Shown here one piece after another: positions 13,562-22,803 of a DNA stretch of 25,390 nucleotides. The stretch's first letter is position 1. Each line of letters starts with the position of its first letter. The stretch comes from an uncultured Eubacteriales bacterium (lineage in GTDB: Bacteria; Bacillota; Clostridia; Christensenellales; UBA1242): positions 1-25,390 of the forward strand of contig CARJLX010000009.1 of the NCBI GenBank assembly GCA_949001935.1, given 5' to 3'. The position numbers were made by a program, and so were the translations under genes. A model generated the notes under the pieces. That model was not told the DNA's origin, searched no databases, and was given only the letters and a program-made list of their open reading frames with translations.

Positions 13562-16500
13562 TTATTCAAAAAATTCAATTAATTGGTTATTTTTTATCGA
13601 AAAAATATATTTTTTATTTAATTTAATTTTATATGCTTTTTCTATAGCTTTTGAATATAAAGATAATTGTTTAGAATATATTTCAAGTAATTTTTCTTTA
13701 TTTTTTATATTAGTATATTTATAATCAACCAATATATTTTCATCACCTAAAGCAAACATGTCAACCACACCTTGAACAAGGACAGGATTTGAATATTTAA
13801 CATTTGTAATTTCATTTAATTTAATTTTCATAATAAAGGGTTTTTCTTTAAAAATTTGCTTATTTTTTGTTATTTTTTTTAATATTTCAATATCTTTATA
13901 TAAAATATTTAAATCTAAAATATTTTTTTCTTTTTCTATTAAATAGCCCCCTTCTACAAGTTCATCAATTTTTTGGCACAATTTTTCAAATGAATTTATT
14001 TCTTCAAAATTTATTAGTTTTAAAACCTCATGATAAATAGTTCCAATCTCACTTGCTGAAAAATCATTATTTTTTTCAGATGCAGTAATTTCATAAATCT
14101 CATCTTCAATTTCATCATCTATTTGAAACTTTAATAGACCTGTCACTGAATTTTTAAATTCTACTTTAGATAGATTTATATTATCATAAACGAAATTTAA
14201 ATATTTGTTAATTTTATCAGTCAAAGTTCTATCTTCATCTACAATCAAATTTTCTTTTTGTATTACTTGCAAGTCGCCAACATCATCCACTTTGATAAAT
14301 TTAACCAAATCATTGTTATAACTATCTTTACTCATAATTTGTTTTTTTTCATCCTGAGATAAACTCATCATAAGCCAATCAAAATAGCATTTGCCTTTAA
14401 AGAAGTCTTGACTTTCTCCTAAAGCATAATCCTCCGCGTCATAAGCACCAGTCAAAATAAGTTTATTTTTAGCTCGCGTTAAAGCTACATAGAAAATCAT
14501 AAGTTCATCAATATATTCACTTTGTTTTTTCAAGAGTCTAGACGCTTCCAGTTGTGGCGTTCTAACTTTGAGTAAATTTTGACTGTCATATTCCATTGTA
14601 GCCAAACCTAATCTTTCTGTTATTATATATGGGGATTTATTTGGAGAGGATAAATTTTTTCCACAGCCCGCCAAAATCACAATAGGGAATTCCATTCCTT
14701 TACTTCCATGGATTGTCATTATGCTAATAGCATTGCCATCACTTTCATTCGCGTCAACCCTGCTTGAAGAAAGGTTGTTTAAATAAGTTAAAAGTGACGC
14801 CATTGAATAATCAAATCCGCTTTGTGAAATTGTTAATAAAAATCTTTCTATTTTTTGAGTTTTATCTTCACTCAAAGTTTTTAGGTACGCAAAATAATTA
14901 CATCTAGCAAACAGAAGTTCATAAGCTCGCCTAATGCCTAAAAGAAGACTTTGTGTTTTAAACGTTTGTAAATTTTTTAGCAAATTATCCACTTTTTTAT
15001 TATTTAAGTTTTTCAAATTCTGTACTAAATCTTGATTTTCCTCAACTTCACATGCAATACTTGCAATCTCATCTGGTTGCATGCCGCCTAATTTAGAGAG
15101 CAACAACGAAACAAAGGCAAGATTATCATTTTCATCCAAACAATATTTTAGCAAATTCATTAACATTTGAATTTCGGCATCATCTATTAATGCTTCCTTA
15201 TCGTCTGCAATTACTGGTATATCTTTTTCTTGAAGTTGATTTGATAGGGTTTGCATTAAACCACCCCGACCTCTCATTAACACCACAATATCACTTAATT
15301 CAACATCACGCCATCTTTCTTGCTTTATATCATAAATTTGTTTAGTTAAAGCTTCATCAATCTTGGCTACAATTGTTTGGGCTTCTAACTTATCATTGTC
15401 CTTGTCTATCAATTCTGCATCTTTTACGCTGTAAATTTTATCAAACTCTTGTTTTTCTCCTCCGCCATCATGAACAAAACAAACCTCAACAGCCTTATCA
15501 CTATTTATATAATAATTGGCTTTGCCATCTAACATAGAGGTTTCAAGATAGTTGATCCCAGTATTTTCTTCTTGCATCAACACTGCAAAAATACTATTAA
15601 CAAAATCCAGCACCCTCTTATCACTTCTAAAGTTTCCTCGTAAGAAAACCACACCTCCATTATGAGAGTTTAAATTTTGCTTTATGTCGTTTTTCATTAT
15701 CTCCATTGTAGCATTTCTAAAGCCATAAATTGCTTGTTTAGGGTCGCCAACGCCAATAAAATTGCCTTGTCCCGCAATCTTTTTGATTATACCCTCCTGC
15801 AAAAAGTTAGTATCTTGATATTCATCTATAAAAGTATATAAAAACCTTTCCTGTAAATCTTTCAAAATATCTTGATTTTCTAGTAATTGTGAACAAAGCC
15901 TTTCAATGTCAGCAAAATCTAATAAATCATTTTCATGTTTAAGTTGCTGATAAATTTCTTTATAATTTTTATACATCTTTATTAAAGCTCTTGCAAGAGA
16001 ACCTTCTTTTTGACACAATAATAACTCCTTGCTATCAAAATCGAATCTCCCCAATTCTTCAACAACTTTTTTTACACTTTCTTTTAATGTAGACAATTTT
16101 TTTGCCAACACTTCATCACGCTCTTCTATCTTAACAACTGGAAGAGCCGGCAATGCAACGTTCTTTGCTAACGAGCATTGAGCTTGAAATGATTTTCCAA
16201 TCAACATTTTGCTTATATTTTTTAAATTTTCTAAAAAATCTAAATATTTAACATTTGCATTAACAAGATTTAAAGCCAATATTTCCTTCAAATTATCTTG
16301 CAATAGACTTTGATAATGATTATTTAAAATTTCACAAGCTTGGGTAAAAATATCATTCTGTCCATTCAAAATCTTATCTATCAACTTTTCAGAATCACTT
16401 AAACTATCCAAAAAGTTCTCTATATAACACAAACATTCAAATATAGAATTTTTGTTTTTCTTAAAGCTAGTGTAAATATACGTGTAATCTTGAAAATCGC

Positions 16501-16933
16501 TCGACACAAACTTGCTGATAGCTTCTTGAAAAGCTTGCATCTTATTTTTTTGACTTTGGCTTTCATCTAATACAGAGAAACATTCATCCAGTTGTAGTTT
16601 ATCTATATTGCGTTTTATAATTTTTTCACAAAACGAATCAATAGTACAAATATCGGCGGTAGGAAGATCGTCAATTTGCTCCAACAAAAATTTTGTTTGT
16701 TTTTCATCACTTAATGCCTTTAACAATCTTTCCTTCATTTCCTGCCCTGCAACATTAGTGAACGTTAAAACAAGTAGGTTTTTCACTGGTATTTTATCTT
16801 CAACTATAAGTTGTCTTATATATTCAACAAGAATCGTCGTTTTTCCACTTCCAGCCGAAGCTGAAACAATAAGATTTTTTTTATCGTTATTTAATATTTC
16901 AATTTGTTCTTGCGTTGCCTTAAACTTACTCAT
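13562..16933 (-). CDS. addA: AddA helicase-nuclease subunit (1123 aa)
   Basis: The motor and nuclease subunit of the AddAB complex, which resects double-strand breaks up to Chi and loads RecA, in the cytoplasm. Superfamily 1 helicase motifs are intact: Walker A SASAGSGKTT (24-33, Lys31), DEYQDT (370-375), GDPKQAIYGFRN, and a late SIMTIHGSKGMEFPIV. The C-terminal RecB-type nuclease carries GTIYHE, an Asp in VQGVVDMF, and DYK (1070-1072). At 1123 residues it is slightly shorter than B. subtilis AddA (about 1230). The ATG overlaps the end of addB in an ATGAGTAA arrangement (8 bases), which implies translational coupling. The 3' fifth of the gene is especially A+T-rich and its product is Lys/Ile/Asn-rich. 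No clear terminator follows. Confidence 0.95.
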   Translation of the reverse strand: MSKFKATQEQIEILNNDKKNLIVSASAGSGKTTILVEYIRQLIVEDKIPVKNLLVLTFTNVAGQEMKERLLKALSDEKQTKFLLEQIDDLPTADICTIDSFCEKIIKRNIDKLQLDECFSVLDESQSQKNKMQAFQEAISKFVSSDFQDYTYIYTSFKKNKNSIFECLCYIENFLDSLSDSEKLIDKILNGQNDIFTQACEILNNHYQSLLQDNLKEILALNLVNANVKYLDFLENLKNISKMLIGKSFQAQCSLAKNVALPALPVVKIEERDEVLAKKLSTLKESVKKVVEELGRFDFDSKELLLCQKEGSLARALIKMYKNYKEIYQQLKHENDLLDFADIERLCSQLLENQDILKDLQERFLYTFIDEYQDTNFLQEGIIKKIAGQGNFIGVGDPKQAIYGFRNATMEIMKNDIKQNLNSHNGGVVFLRGNFRSDKRVLDFVNSIFAVLMQEENTGINYLETSMLDGKANYYINSDKAVEVCFVHDGGGEKQEFDKIYSVKDAELIDKDNDKLEAQTIVAKIDEALTKQIYDIKQERWRDVELSDIVVLMRGRGGLMQTLSNQLQEKDIPVIADDKEALIDDAEIQMLMNLLKYCLDENDNLAFVSLLLSKLGGMQPDEIASIACEVEENQDLVQNLKNLNNKKVDNLLKNLQTFKTQSLLLGIRRAYELLFARCNYFAYLKTLSEDKTQKIERFLLTISQSGFDYSMASLLTYLNNLSSSRVDANESDGNAISIMTIHGSKGMEFPIVILAGCGKNLSSPNKSPYIITERLGLATMEYDSQNLLKVRTPQLEASRLLKKQSEYIDELMIFYVALTRAKNKLILTGAYDAEDYALGESQDFFKGKCYFDWLMMSLSQDEKKQIMSKDSYNNDLVKFIKVDDVGDLQVIQKENLIVDEDRTLTDKINKYLNFVYDNINLSKVEFKNSVTGLLKFQIDDEIEDEIYEITASEKNNDFSASEIGTIYHEVLKLINFEEINSFEKLCQKIDELVEGGYLIEKEKNILDLNILYKDIEILKKITKNKQIFKEKPFIMKIKLNEITNVKYSNPVLVQGVVDMFALGDENILVDYKYTNIKNKEKLLEIYSKQLSLYSKAIEKAYKIKLNKKYIFSIKNNQLIEFFE

Positions 16934-19900
16934 CTTTTGCCCCCTTGACTATCTTTTCTATGGACTCTTCGGCCACTCGCCCTTTAGTTCTAACACCATG
17001 TTTTGCGTCATATAAACATATCCCTCGGTAATCGCAATGTTCGCAAGAAAAATCATCAGGCTTTGGCAAAATAAACCCATCAAAAATTTCACCCAAGGCT
17101 TTAGAAGCTAGTCTAGACGCATATTCTGCCAAATTAAACAAGTTTGTTTTGCAGATTGCGGCTCCCTTAAAAGAAGAATTGTTTTTGACGGCTTTACGAG
17201 TGGCAACAGAAATTAAATCACTTTTTTCTTGAACACCTAGCCTTTTATCACTATTAGAAATAACCTTATCATCATTAATCACAAGCCCCTTTAATAACAC
17301 CTCCCCCTCATCTTCTTTAAAATCAAATTTACAATCAAAATAAAAGACTCCGCTTGGCACAATTTCTAACATTTCTCCAATAGCTTTTTGATATATAAAA
17401 AGTTGTAGTTTATCGCCGTATGCTAAATCTTTTAAAATAGGGTCAACTTTTCCTGTTTTATAATCAATAATTCTAAAAAAATTATCAAATCTATCTATTC
17501 TGTCCACCTTACCTTGAAGCTTAAGACTTTTATTTTTGCCTTCTATAGGAATAGAGATCCCCTCAAGTTGTTTTTCGAGTGCAATAGGTTTAAAAGCCGA
17601 ATATTTCTGCTCATAAACAATTCGAGTTAATATAATATTGCATTGATGTTTTATAAAGTTTATTATTGCAATCCCATCTTCCTCTTCTAAAATATTTTCT
17701 AAACTTAGTTCCTCCAATATTTTAGTAAAAGTTTGATTGATAAAAATTTGAATTGCAACATCATCTAATTCCCCCAAACTGTCAATATTTTTCATAACAA
17801 AAAGCTGTGCCATTCTATGGCAAATATTTCCAATATCTCTAGGTTTAATTTCTCCGTCCTCTCGAGCTTCTAATTTCAAGCCATATCTAACAAAGTGCTT
17901 AAATGGGCAAGAAAAATAACATTCAAGTTGCGTAACCTTTGTAGAATCTTTTGGAAAATATAATTTTTGCAAATCACAATTCACATTTTCACGATTCAAC
18001 CATAATCCAGCAATGTCAAAGTTTAACGCTTTTGAAAGCGATGTCATTTGACGATTACTTATAAATCGAGATTTCCCGCCACCCGCCAGCTCTTTTATTG
18101 CAGATTTTTTACTGCCTAGGCCATATACAAAGTTTTCATCATTTTCATTATTCAAACTTCTAAAATAATTGCTGGCTCGTTTTGGAGCGGCTGCAAAAAT
18201 TTTGCAAAGACTTTCAACAAATCCAGGTGTTTCAATTTTTTTGCCGTCATCATTAATTGAGCGATATGTGACAAATAGTCTATCTTTTGCAAGCAATAAT
18301 AGATTAAAAAGTTTAAATCTATTTCTCCTGTTCAACATCCTTATACTTGGTTCCAACGCTTTTATAAAATTTACAGAAAAAATTTCGTTATCACTTACCA
18401 AACCATTATCTTGCAGAACTCTTGGCAAGCCTTCACCGCCACCTAACACAAAGAGATTTTTAGTTTCTACGAAATAACTCGAGGTAGCATCTCCAACCAT
18501 AACACTGTCAACATATGTAGGTACTGTTGACACCTCATTGAAAGACAACAAAAGTTGAAGTTTTTTAATAAATTCGTTTACACTAATTTCATATTGTCCT
18601 TGATATTTGTTTATACTTTCAAGTGCTTTTAAAATATAATCCTCTGTTTGGAGATTTAGGTTATATTCAAATAAATAATCTGATTTTATACTATCAAGTA
18701 AACACTCATAGCACTTTTTATGACTTTCAATAAAAACAGAAATCACTTTCACACAATCATGACAAGTTTTGCAGGAACATAAGTTCTCAAATCCCGCAAA
18801 TTCGTTTTCAGCTAAACTTAAAAGATATTTAAATGCTTTATTTTTTCCATGAACATTGTTTAAAATAATTTTTTGCAATATTAAATTTTGATTATCATTT
18901 TTGATAATAGGCATTGAAAAATAATCTAAAAGAGCTTCTTTAGCAAAACCTGTTGCCACCACTTTAAGAAAATTTATAATAGAGTTTGAAAGTACAAGTT
19001 TATCAGCAGTTTGGGATTTATCAGCAAAAAATGGTATTTCAAGTTCATCAAAACACCTATCTAAATAAGGTTTATATTTATCTAAATTGCTACATGCAAT
19101 GACAACCTCATTATAATGCCCCCCTCTTCGAACATAGGCATTGATCAGTTTCCCAACAGTCATAACCTCTTGCAATAAACTTTGACAGGCTATTGGATGA
19201 AAAAAATCATCTGCTCCTGCTTGTTTTAAATTCTCACTATAAAGGTTTTCGCAAATAGCTATTTGATTTTTATTTAATTCATCTTTACATTCTTGAACTT
19301 CAATGGTTATTCCTTCCTCGTTGCAAACATCTGTCAGCTTATGCAAAATGTCATCCTCATAAATAAAGGCATTACCCAAGGTTGTGGCTTTAGGGAGAGC
19401 TATAAATACACTGCTCGCAGATTTTGCTAGTGTAGTAATAATATCAAACATCTCACTTGTAAAGCTGTCAAAACCAACAAGATATAAATTTATATTTTTT
19501 AAAATTTCACTTTCTAAAACCAAATTGGAAAATAGAGTTAATAATTTATTTGCATCAAATTTTCCCTCTATTAAAGTCTCATACTCACGATAGATAAGTG
19601 CAAGATCATGATATTTATTTTTTATAGTTTGCGAACAGTTTTTTGAAGTTATATCTTGAGGAGCAAGGCGTGAACTTTTGAATTGGGCTATAACTTTGCT
19701 AACCTCTTGAGCAAAGTTGATAGAACTTTTTTTAAAACTTACAAATTCATGTTTTACATTTTCAATTGCCTGCTGAGTTAATAACAAACATTCATCACTA
19801 GACAAGGTTTCACCTTTGATCCCCAATTCTTTTAAAACTTTATTTGCTAAACGAGAAAGTCCTAAAACCTCAATATTAAAAGTTGACTCCAAATCACATA

Positions 19901-20048
19901 AGTCCATAATCAAATTTTCAACTTGCAAAGAAAAGCGATCTGGCACAAGAACATAATGTTTTGATGTCAAATCACCCACATCTATTTGCTTAATTAAATT
20001 TTTACTTGAAAGATATAAACTTCCGCCTGTCACAACTTTTATTTTCAT
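16926..20048 (-). CDS. addB: AddB/RexB nuclease subunit (1040 aa)
   Basis: Partner of AddA in double-strand-break repair; the AddB nuclease cuts the 5'-ended strand. Iron-sulfur cysteines have canonical spacing: C714 in SCPFKHF, then C1002, C1005 and C1011 in CEHCDYRGIC. The nuclease motif is IDYKTGK (Asp862, Lys864). The N terminus aligns with AddB (YVLVPDRFSLQVE) but the usual GxSGSGKT Walker A is replaced by TGGSLYLSSK, so ATP binding is probably lost, as in RexB-type proteins. An additional cysteine cluster lies at C424, C426, C429, C432, C446 and C449. The ATG at 20048 has no ribosome site. An extended -10 ends six bases upstream, just after the terminator of the neighbouring gene. The stop codon overlaps the addA start. 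Confidence 0.93.
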   Translation of the reverse strand: MKIKVVTGGSLYLSSKNLIKQIDVGDLTSKHYVLVPDRFSLQVENLIMDLCDLESTFNIEVLGLSRLANKVLKELGIKGETLSSDECLLLTQQAIENVKHEFVSFKKSSINFAQEVSKVIAQFKSSRLAPQDITSKNCSQTIKNKYHDLALIYREYETLIEGKFDANKLLTLFSNLVLESEILKNINLYLVGFDSFTSEMFDIITTLAKSASSVFIALPKATTLGNAFIYEDDILHKLTDVCNEEGITIEVQECKDELNKNQIAICENLYSENLKQAGADDFFHPIACQSLLQEVMTVGKLINAYVRRGGHYNEVVIACSNLDKYKPYLDRCFDELEIPFFADKSQTADKLVLSNSIINFLKVVATGFAKEALLDYFSMPIIKNDNQNLILQKIILNNVHGKNKAFKYLLSLAENEFAGFENLCSCKTCHDCVKVISVFIESHKKCYECLLDSIKSDYLFEYNLNLQTEDYILKALESINKYQGQYEISVNEFIKKLQLLLSFNEVSTVPTYVDSVMVGDATSSYFVETKNLFVLGGGEGLPRVLQDNGLVSDNEIFSVNFIKALEPSIRMLNRRNRFKLFNLLLLAKDRLFVTYRSINDDGKKIETPGFVESLCKIFAAAPKRASNYFRSLNNENDENFVYGLGSKKSAIKELAGGGKSRFISNRQMTSLSKALNFDIAGLWLNRENVNCDLQKLYFPKDSTKVTQLECYFSCPFKHFVRYGLKLEAREDGEIKPRDIGNICHRMAQLFVMKNIDSLGELDDVAIQIFINQTFTKILEELSLENILEEEDGIAIINFIKHQCNIILTRIVYEQKYSAFKPIALEKQLEGISIPIEGKNKSLKLQGKVDRIDRFDNFFRIIDYKTGKVDPILKDLAYGDKLQLFIYQKAIGEMLEIVPSGVFYFDCKFDFKEDEGEVLLKGLVINDDKVISNSDKRLGVQEKSDLISVATRKAVKNNSSFKGAAICKTNLFNLAEYASRLASKALGEIFDGFILPKPDDFSCEHCDYRGICLYDAKHGVRTKGRVAEESIEKIVKGAKDE

Positions 20049-20054
20049 GACTAT

Positions 20055-20063
20055 ATTTTAACA
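20055..20063 (-). promoter_or_regulatory. candidate leaderless promoter of addB
   Basis: On the minus strand TGT (20061-20063) precedes TAAAAT (20055-20060), then six bases (ATAGTC) and the ATG at 20048. The -35 region is a T-rich run without consensus. The upstream terminator ends within about 40 nt, leaving no room for another promoter. Confidence 0.5.
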
Positions 20064-20084
20064 CAAAACAAACAAAAACAAAAG

Positions 20085-20105
20085 AAAAAAGAGGAACAAC
20101 CTCTT
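20085..20105 (-). terminator. intrinsic terminator of the Myb-like gene
   Basis: On the minus strand AAGAGG (20100-20105) pairs with CCTCTT (20089-20094) around UUGUU and runs into six T. The stem overlaps the stop codon at 20104. Confidence 0.65.
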
Positions 20106-20853
20106 AAAAAAGATTTTCATCTCTTTTCAACTTAGTTAAATTTTCTGCCTTTTCACACTTAATTTTCATCATTTTACCCATCAATCGAGAATTTTCTAAT
20201 TTAAGTTTGCTAAACTCTTCTTTGAGTCGACCAAGTTCCTTATCTTTATTATTTAAATCAATTAGTGCTCTTCTTAATGCTTCATTAGAGTTTTCTCGTT
20301 CAACCTTGACTTGTTTAGAATATTCGTCAATAGCCGTACGCTTAACAAGCCTAACAAGTCCTAAAAATAAACTATTTATATCACTTTCACTTAATCCAGA
20401 CTTTTTCTTAGAAGTAAATGCTATTATATTTTTTGGTAAAGATTTTGATTTAATATTCTTGGCTAAAAAGTTTCTATATTTATTTTGATATCGTAACATA
20501 AGGTTTATGTCACCATTTGACAAATTGAAGCAAGCCTTTCTTATTGACATGCCATTTTTTACCATATCATCTATTTGTTTTATTAAAGCGTCCTCCTCTT
20601 GTGGAGAAAAATATTCAATTTCAACCTTTTCATGCAAACTTAAATCTATGCCTAAGCGTTTTGTTTTACTATCATCTTTTTGAAGAATATCTAATTCATA
20701 ATAGTAATAATTTCTCACGCTATTTGGCTTTCTTCTATATTTTTCAGCATGTGCTTTAAATGCTTCTTTAAGGGGTTTATTATCCCCCTTCTTTATCTCA
20801 ACTAGACTAAACAAATCTATTACTTCACTGTCATTCCAGCAACCTTTTTTCAT
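20104..20853 (-). CDS. Myb/SANT-like DNA-binding protein with C-terminal coiled coil (249 aa)
   Basis: Probably a transcription regulator. The first 60 residues (CWNDSEVIDLFSLVEIKKG ... KPNSVRNYYYYEL) have the shape of a Myb/SANT helix-turn-helix, with an early Trp and an Arg-Asn-Tyr recognition helix. A second, weaker copy may follow at 78-130 (FSPQEEDALIKQID ... INLMLRYQNKYRN). A coiled coil covers about 185-249. This arrangement recalls RsfA-type Myb-like regulators of spore-forming Bacillota, but I would not name it RsfA. The start at 20853 has AGGAGGG. It is divergent from the unknown 298-residue gene 82 bp away, a plausible target, and upstream of addB but separated from it by a terminator. 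Confidence 0.72.
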   Translation of the reverse strand: MKKGCWNDSEVIDLFSLVEIKKGDNKPLKEAFKAHAEKYRRKPNSVRNYYYYELDILQKDDSKTKRLGIDLSLHEKVEIEYFSPQEEDALIKQIDDMVKNGMSIRKACFNLSNGDINLMLRYQNKYRNFLAKNIKSKSLPKNIIAFTSKKKSGLSESDINSLFLGLVRLVKRTAIDEYSKQVKVERENSNEALRRALIDLNNKDKELGRLKEEFSKLKLENSRLMGKMMKIKCEKAENLTKLKRDENLF

Positions 20854-20935
20854 AAACCCTCCTGTTTATTAAATAATTGCCAGAAATAATAAAATTTAAT
20901 CTTCTTTTTTTTATTTTATAAACATAATCTATTAT

Positions 20936-21832
20936 ATGAAAAAAAATGTGGTTATTTCTTGTTATGATTTTCTTGCAGTAGATGGCAAAAGTGAAATTTT
21001 TGTAGAAGCAGGACAACGCCTTGAATTATTAGAAAACTCTTCCCTTTCAATTTATCCATGTGGGCAAGGTAAATCTATGGCTTTTATCCTGGATTTAAGT
21101 AAGGACATTGACACAAAACTTTATAATGTCATAAACAACAATGATGACAAAATTTTTTATTTAACGAATGGTGCATATTGCCAAAACTTTATTATTGCAA
21201 CACAAAACATAAACGGCAATGATTGCAGATTTGAGCTTGGTGAAAATCAAGTGACAATAAAATATCTTCAATATAAAAAGGTGTTAACTCTTGAAAATAG
21301 TTTTCAAAAATATCAAACAGGAATAATGGGCGAATGTGTATATTTACTTTTAACCTCAGCTTCACAACAAGACCTTATTCTATTTAACACCAATTCCGCT
21401 AAAGTTGAACTTCTTTCTGGCGATAGAATTCGCATAACTTCAGCAAATATTTTAATTTCAAAATCTCTTGAAAACATCGCAAGACACATAGTTGAAGAAG
21501 AATATTTAATAACCAATGATGGAGTTATCAAAAACTCTCAAGCTATAAACTATGCTAGTGGTAGACCAATTATAGTAACCGCAAAAGAAGTTATACCCTA
21601 TGCCTTTTTACAAGCTGTTCAAGTTGGAGATATAGCACTTGCCTCTTCATACTTAGACATTTCTATGCGAAGAAAAATTGATGATGAGCATTTGAAGGAG
21701 TATTTTGGAAATATTCAATACTTTTATCCTATCAATTTATACACATATTTTGTTAAGACTCGTGAAGACAATGAAATTTATAAATTTATAATAGAAGAAA
21801 ATAAAATTTGTGAAATAGAAAATATTGAATAA
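20936..21832 (+). CDS. unrecognised 298-aa protein
   Basis: I do not recognise this protein. It has no signal peptide or membrane helix. The first 180 residues are rich in short beta-prone stretches (FILDL, KIFYL, RFELGENQVTIKYL, RIRITSANILIS) with Gly/Asn/Asp turns, which suggests a beta-rich fold. The last 110 residues (YAFLQAVQVGDIALASSYLD ... RRKIDDEHLKEYFG) look helical. The ATG at 20936 has no ribosome site. CATAAT ends seven bases upstream, so it may also be leaderless. It is divergent from the Myb-like regulator and convergent with degV, and ends in a shared terminator. A cytoplasmic role is inferred only from the absence of export signals. Confidence 0.75.
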   Translation: MKKNVVISCYDFLAVDGKSEIFVEAGQRLELLENSSLSIYPCGQGKSMAFILDLSKDIDTKLYNVINNNDDKIFYLTNGAYCQNFIIATQNINGNDCRFELGENQVTIKYLQYKKVLTLENSFQKYQTGIMGECVYLLLTSASQQDLILFNTNSAKVELLSGDRIRITSANILISKSLENIARHIVEEEYLITNDGVIKNSQAINYASGRPIIVTAKEVIPYAFLQAVQVGDIALASSYLDISMRRKIDDEHLKEYFGNIQYFYPINLYTYFVKTREDNEIYKFIIEENKICEIENIE

Positions 21833-21860
21833 AAAAACATGGAGAAGGTCCATGTTTTTT
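21832..21860. terminator. bidirectional terminator between the 298-aa gene and degV
   Basis: AAAAAACATGGA (21832-21843) pairs with TCCATGTTTTTT (21849-21860) around GAAGG. A and T runs on both sides let it end both convergent genes. Confidence 0.8.
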
Positions 21861-22686
21861 ATTTCTTAGCTACAAATACATATCCAAAGGCATTTGGCCC
21901 CCAATGACAAGCTATTGCCGGATCAAGATTATCATAAACTTTTATTTGTTTATGATACTTTTTCTCAGTCATTGCAATCAAACTTTCTAAGTTATTTTTA
22001 TTGTAGGTATAAGACGCAATAATGTCGTAATCTTCATCACAATCAAATTCCTTTAAAGCATTTGCGATATAAGCCATTCCATTTTTGAGCCCCATTTTTT
22101 TAGCATGTACAGATACTCGCCCCTCTTTGAAACCTATAATCGGCTTTATATTAAGCATGCTTCCCAAAAGCCACTCTTTAACTGAAAGTCTACCACCTTT
22201 GAGAAGATAATTCAAGGTTTCTGGAATAGCCATAATTTTAATTCTTGGAATAAGAGCGTTTACTTTCTTTTCAATTTCTTCAAGTGTATCTTCTCTGTGA
22301 CGATTTATTTCATCAACTATCAATCGCATTCCACCAACAGCCATTTGACTATCAATAACTTTAACCTTTTTATTTTCTGCAAACATAAGATTTATCGCAT
22401 TGTTTGTGCCTGAAATTTGCGATGATATTGTTAAAATAATAACATCATCACCTTTTTCTACATACTCATTCACACGAGTTTCAAGATCCACCAAATTTGG
22501 CAGCGAAGTTTTAGGAAAAATCTTTTCATCAATAAGCATTTTATAAAAATCATCCATAGTTAAATTAACGCCGTCTTGAAATTCTCTTTCACCCATCAAA
22601 ATATTAAGTGGAATAAGTTCTACATTATATTTTTCTGCTTCTTCTTGCTTTATACTACTTCCACTATCAACAAAAACCTTTAACAT
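21859..22686 (-). CDS. DegV family fatty-acid-binding protein (275 aa)
   Basis: A soluble two-domain DegV (FakB-like) protein. Members bind a fatty acid, and some present it to the FakA kinase to make acyl-phosphate for phospholipid synthesis. Visible signatures are the N-terminal VDSGSS, the ILTISSQISGTNNA segment with the ligand-contacting Ser/Gly/Thr, VIDSQMAVGG, LLKGGRLS, and the late IIASYTYN. Length is typical (about 280). The ATG at 22686 has AAAGGAG at good spacing and a promoter some 75 nt upstream. No fakA-like kinase is in the window, so whether this one is a FakB cannot be said. Confidence 0.93.
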   Translation of the reverse strand: MLKVFVDSGSSIKQEEAEKYNVELIPLNILMGEREFQDGVNLTMDDFYKMLIDEKIFPKTSLPNLVDLETRVNEYVEKGDDVIILTISSQISGTNNAINLMFAENKKVKVIDSQMAVGGMRLIVDEINRHREDTLEEIEKKVNALIPRIKIMAIPETLNYLLKGGRLSVKEWLLGSMLNIKPIIGFKEGRVSVHAKKMGLKNGMAYIANALKEFDCDEDYDIIASYTYNKNNLESLIAMTEKKYHKQIKVYDNLDPAIACHWGPNAFGYVFVAKK

Positions 22687-22757
22687 AATATCTCCTTTTC
22701 TATATTGTATTTAATTATTAAGATTTTAATGTATTTACAATAACTCTTTATAATCAA

Positions 22758-22786
22758 AGTATAACAAATTAACTAATTTAAAGCAA
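22758..22786 (-). promoter_or_regulatory. promoter of degV
   Basis: On the minus strand TTGCTT (22781-22786), a 17-base spacer ending in TGT, and TATACT (22758-22763). The leader is about 65 nt with a normal ribosome site. Confidence 0.6.
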
Positions 22787-22803
22787 GCAAAGTAAACAAT
22801 TAA

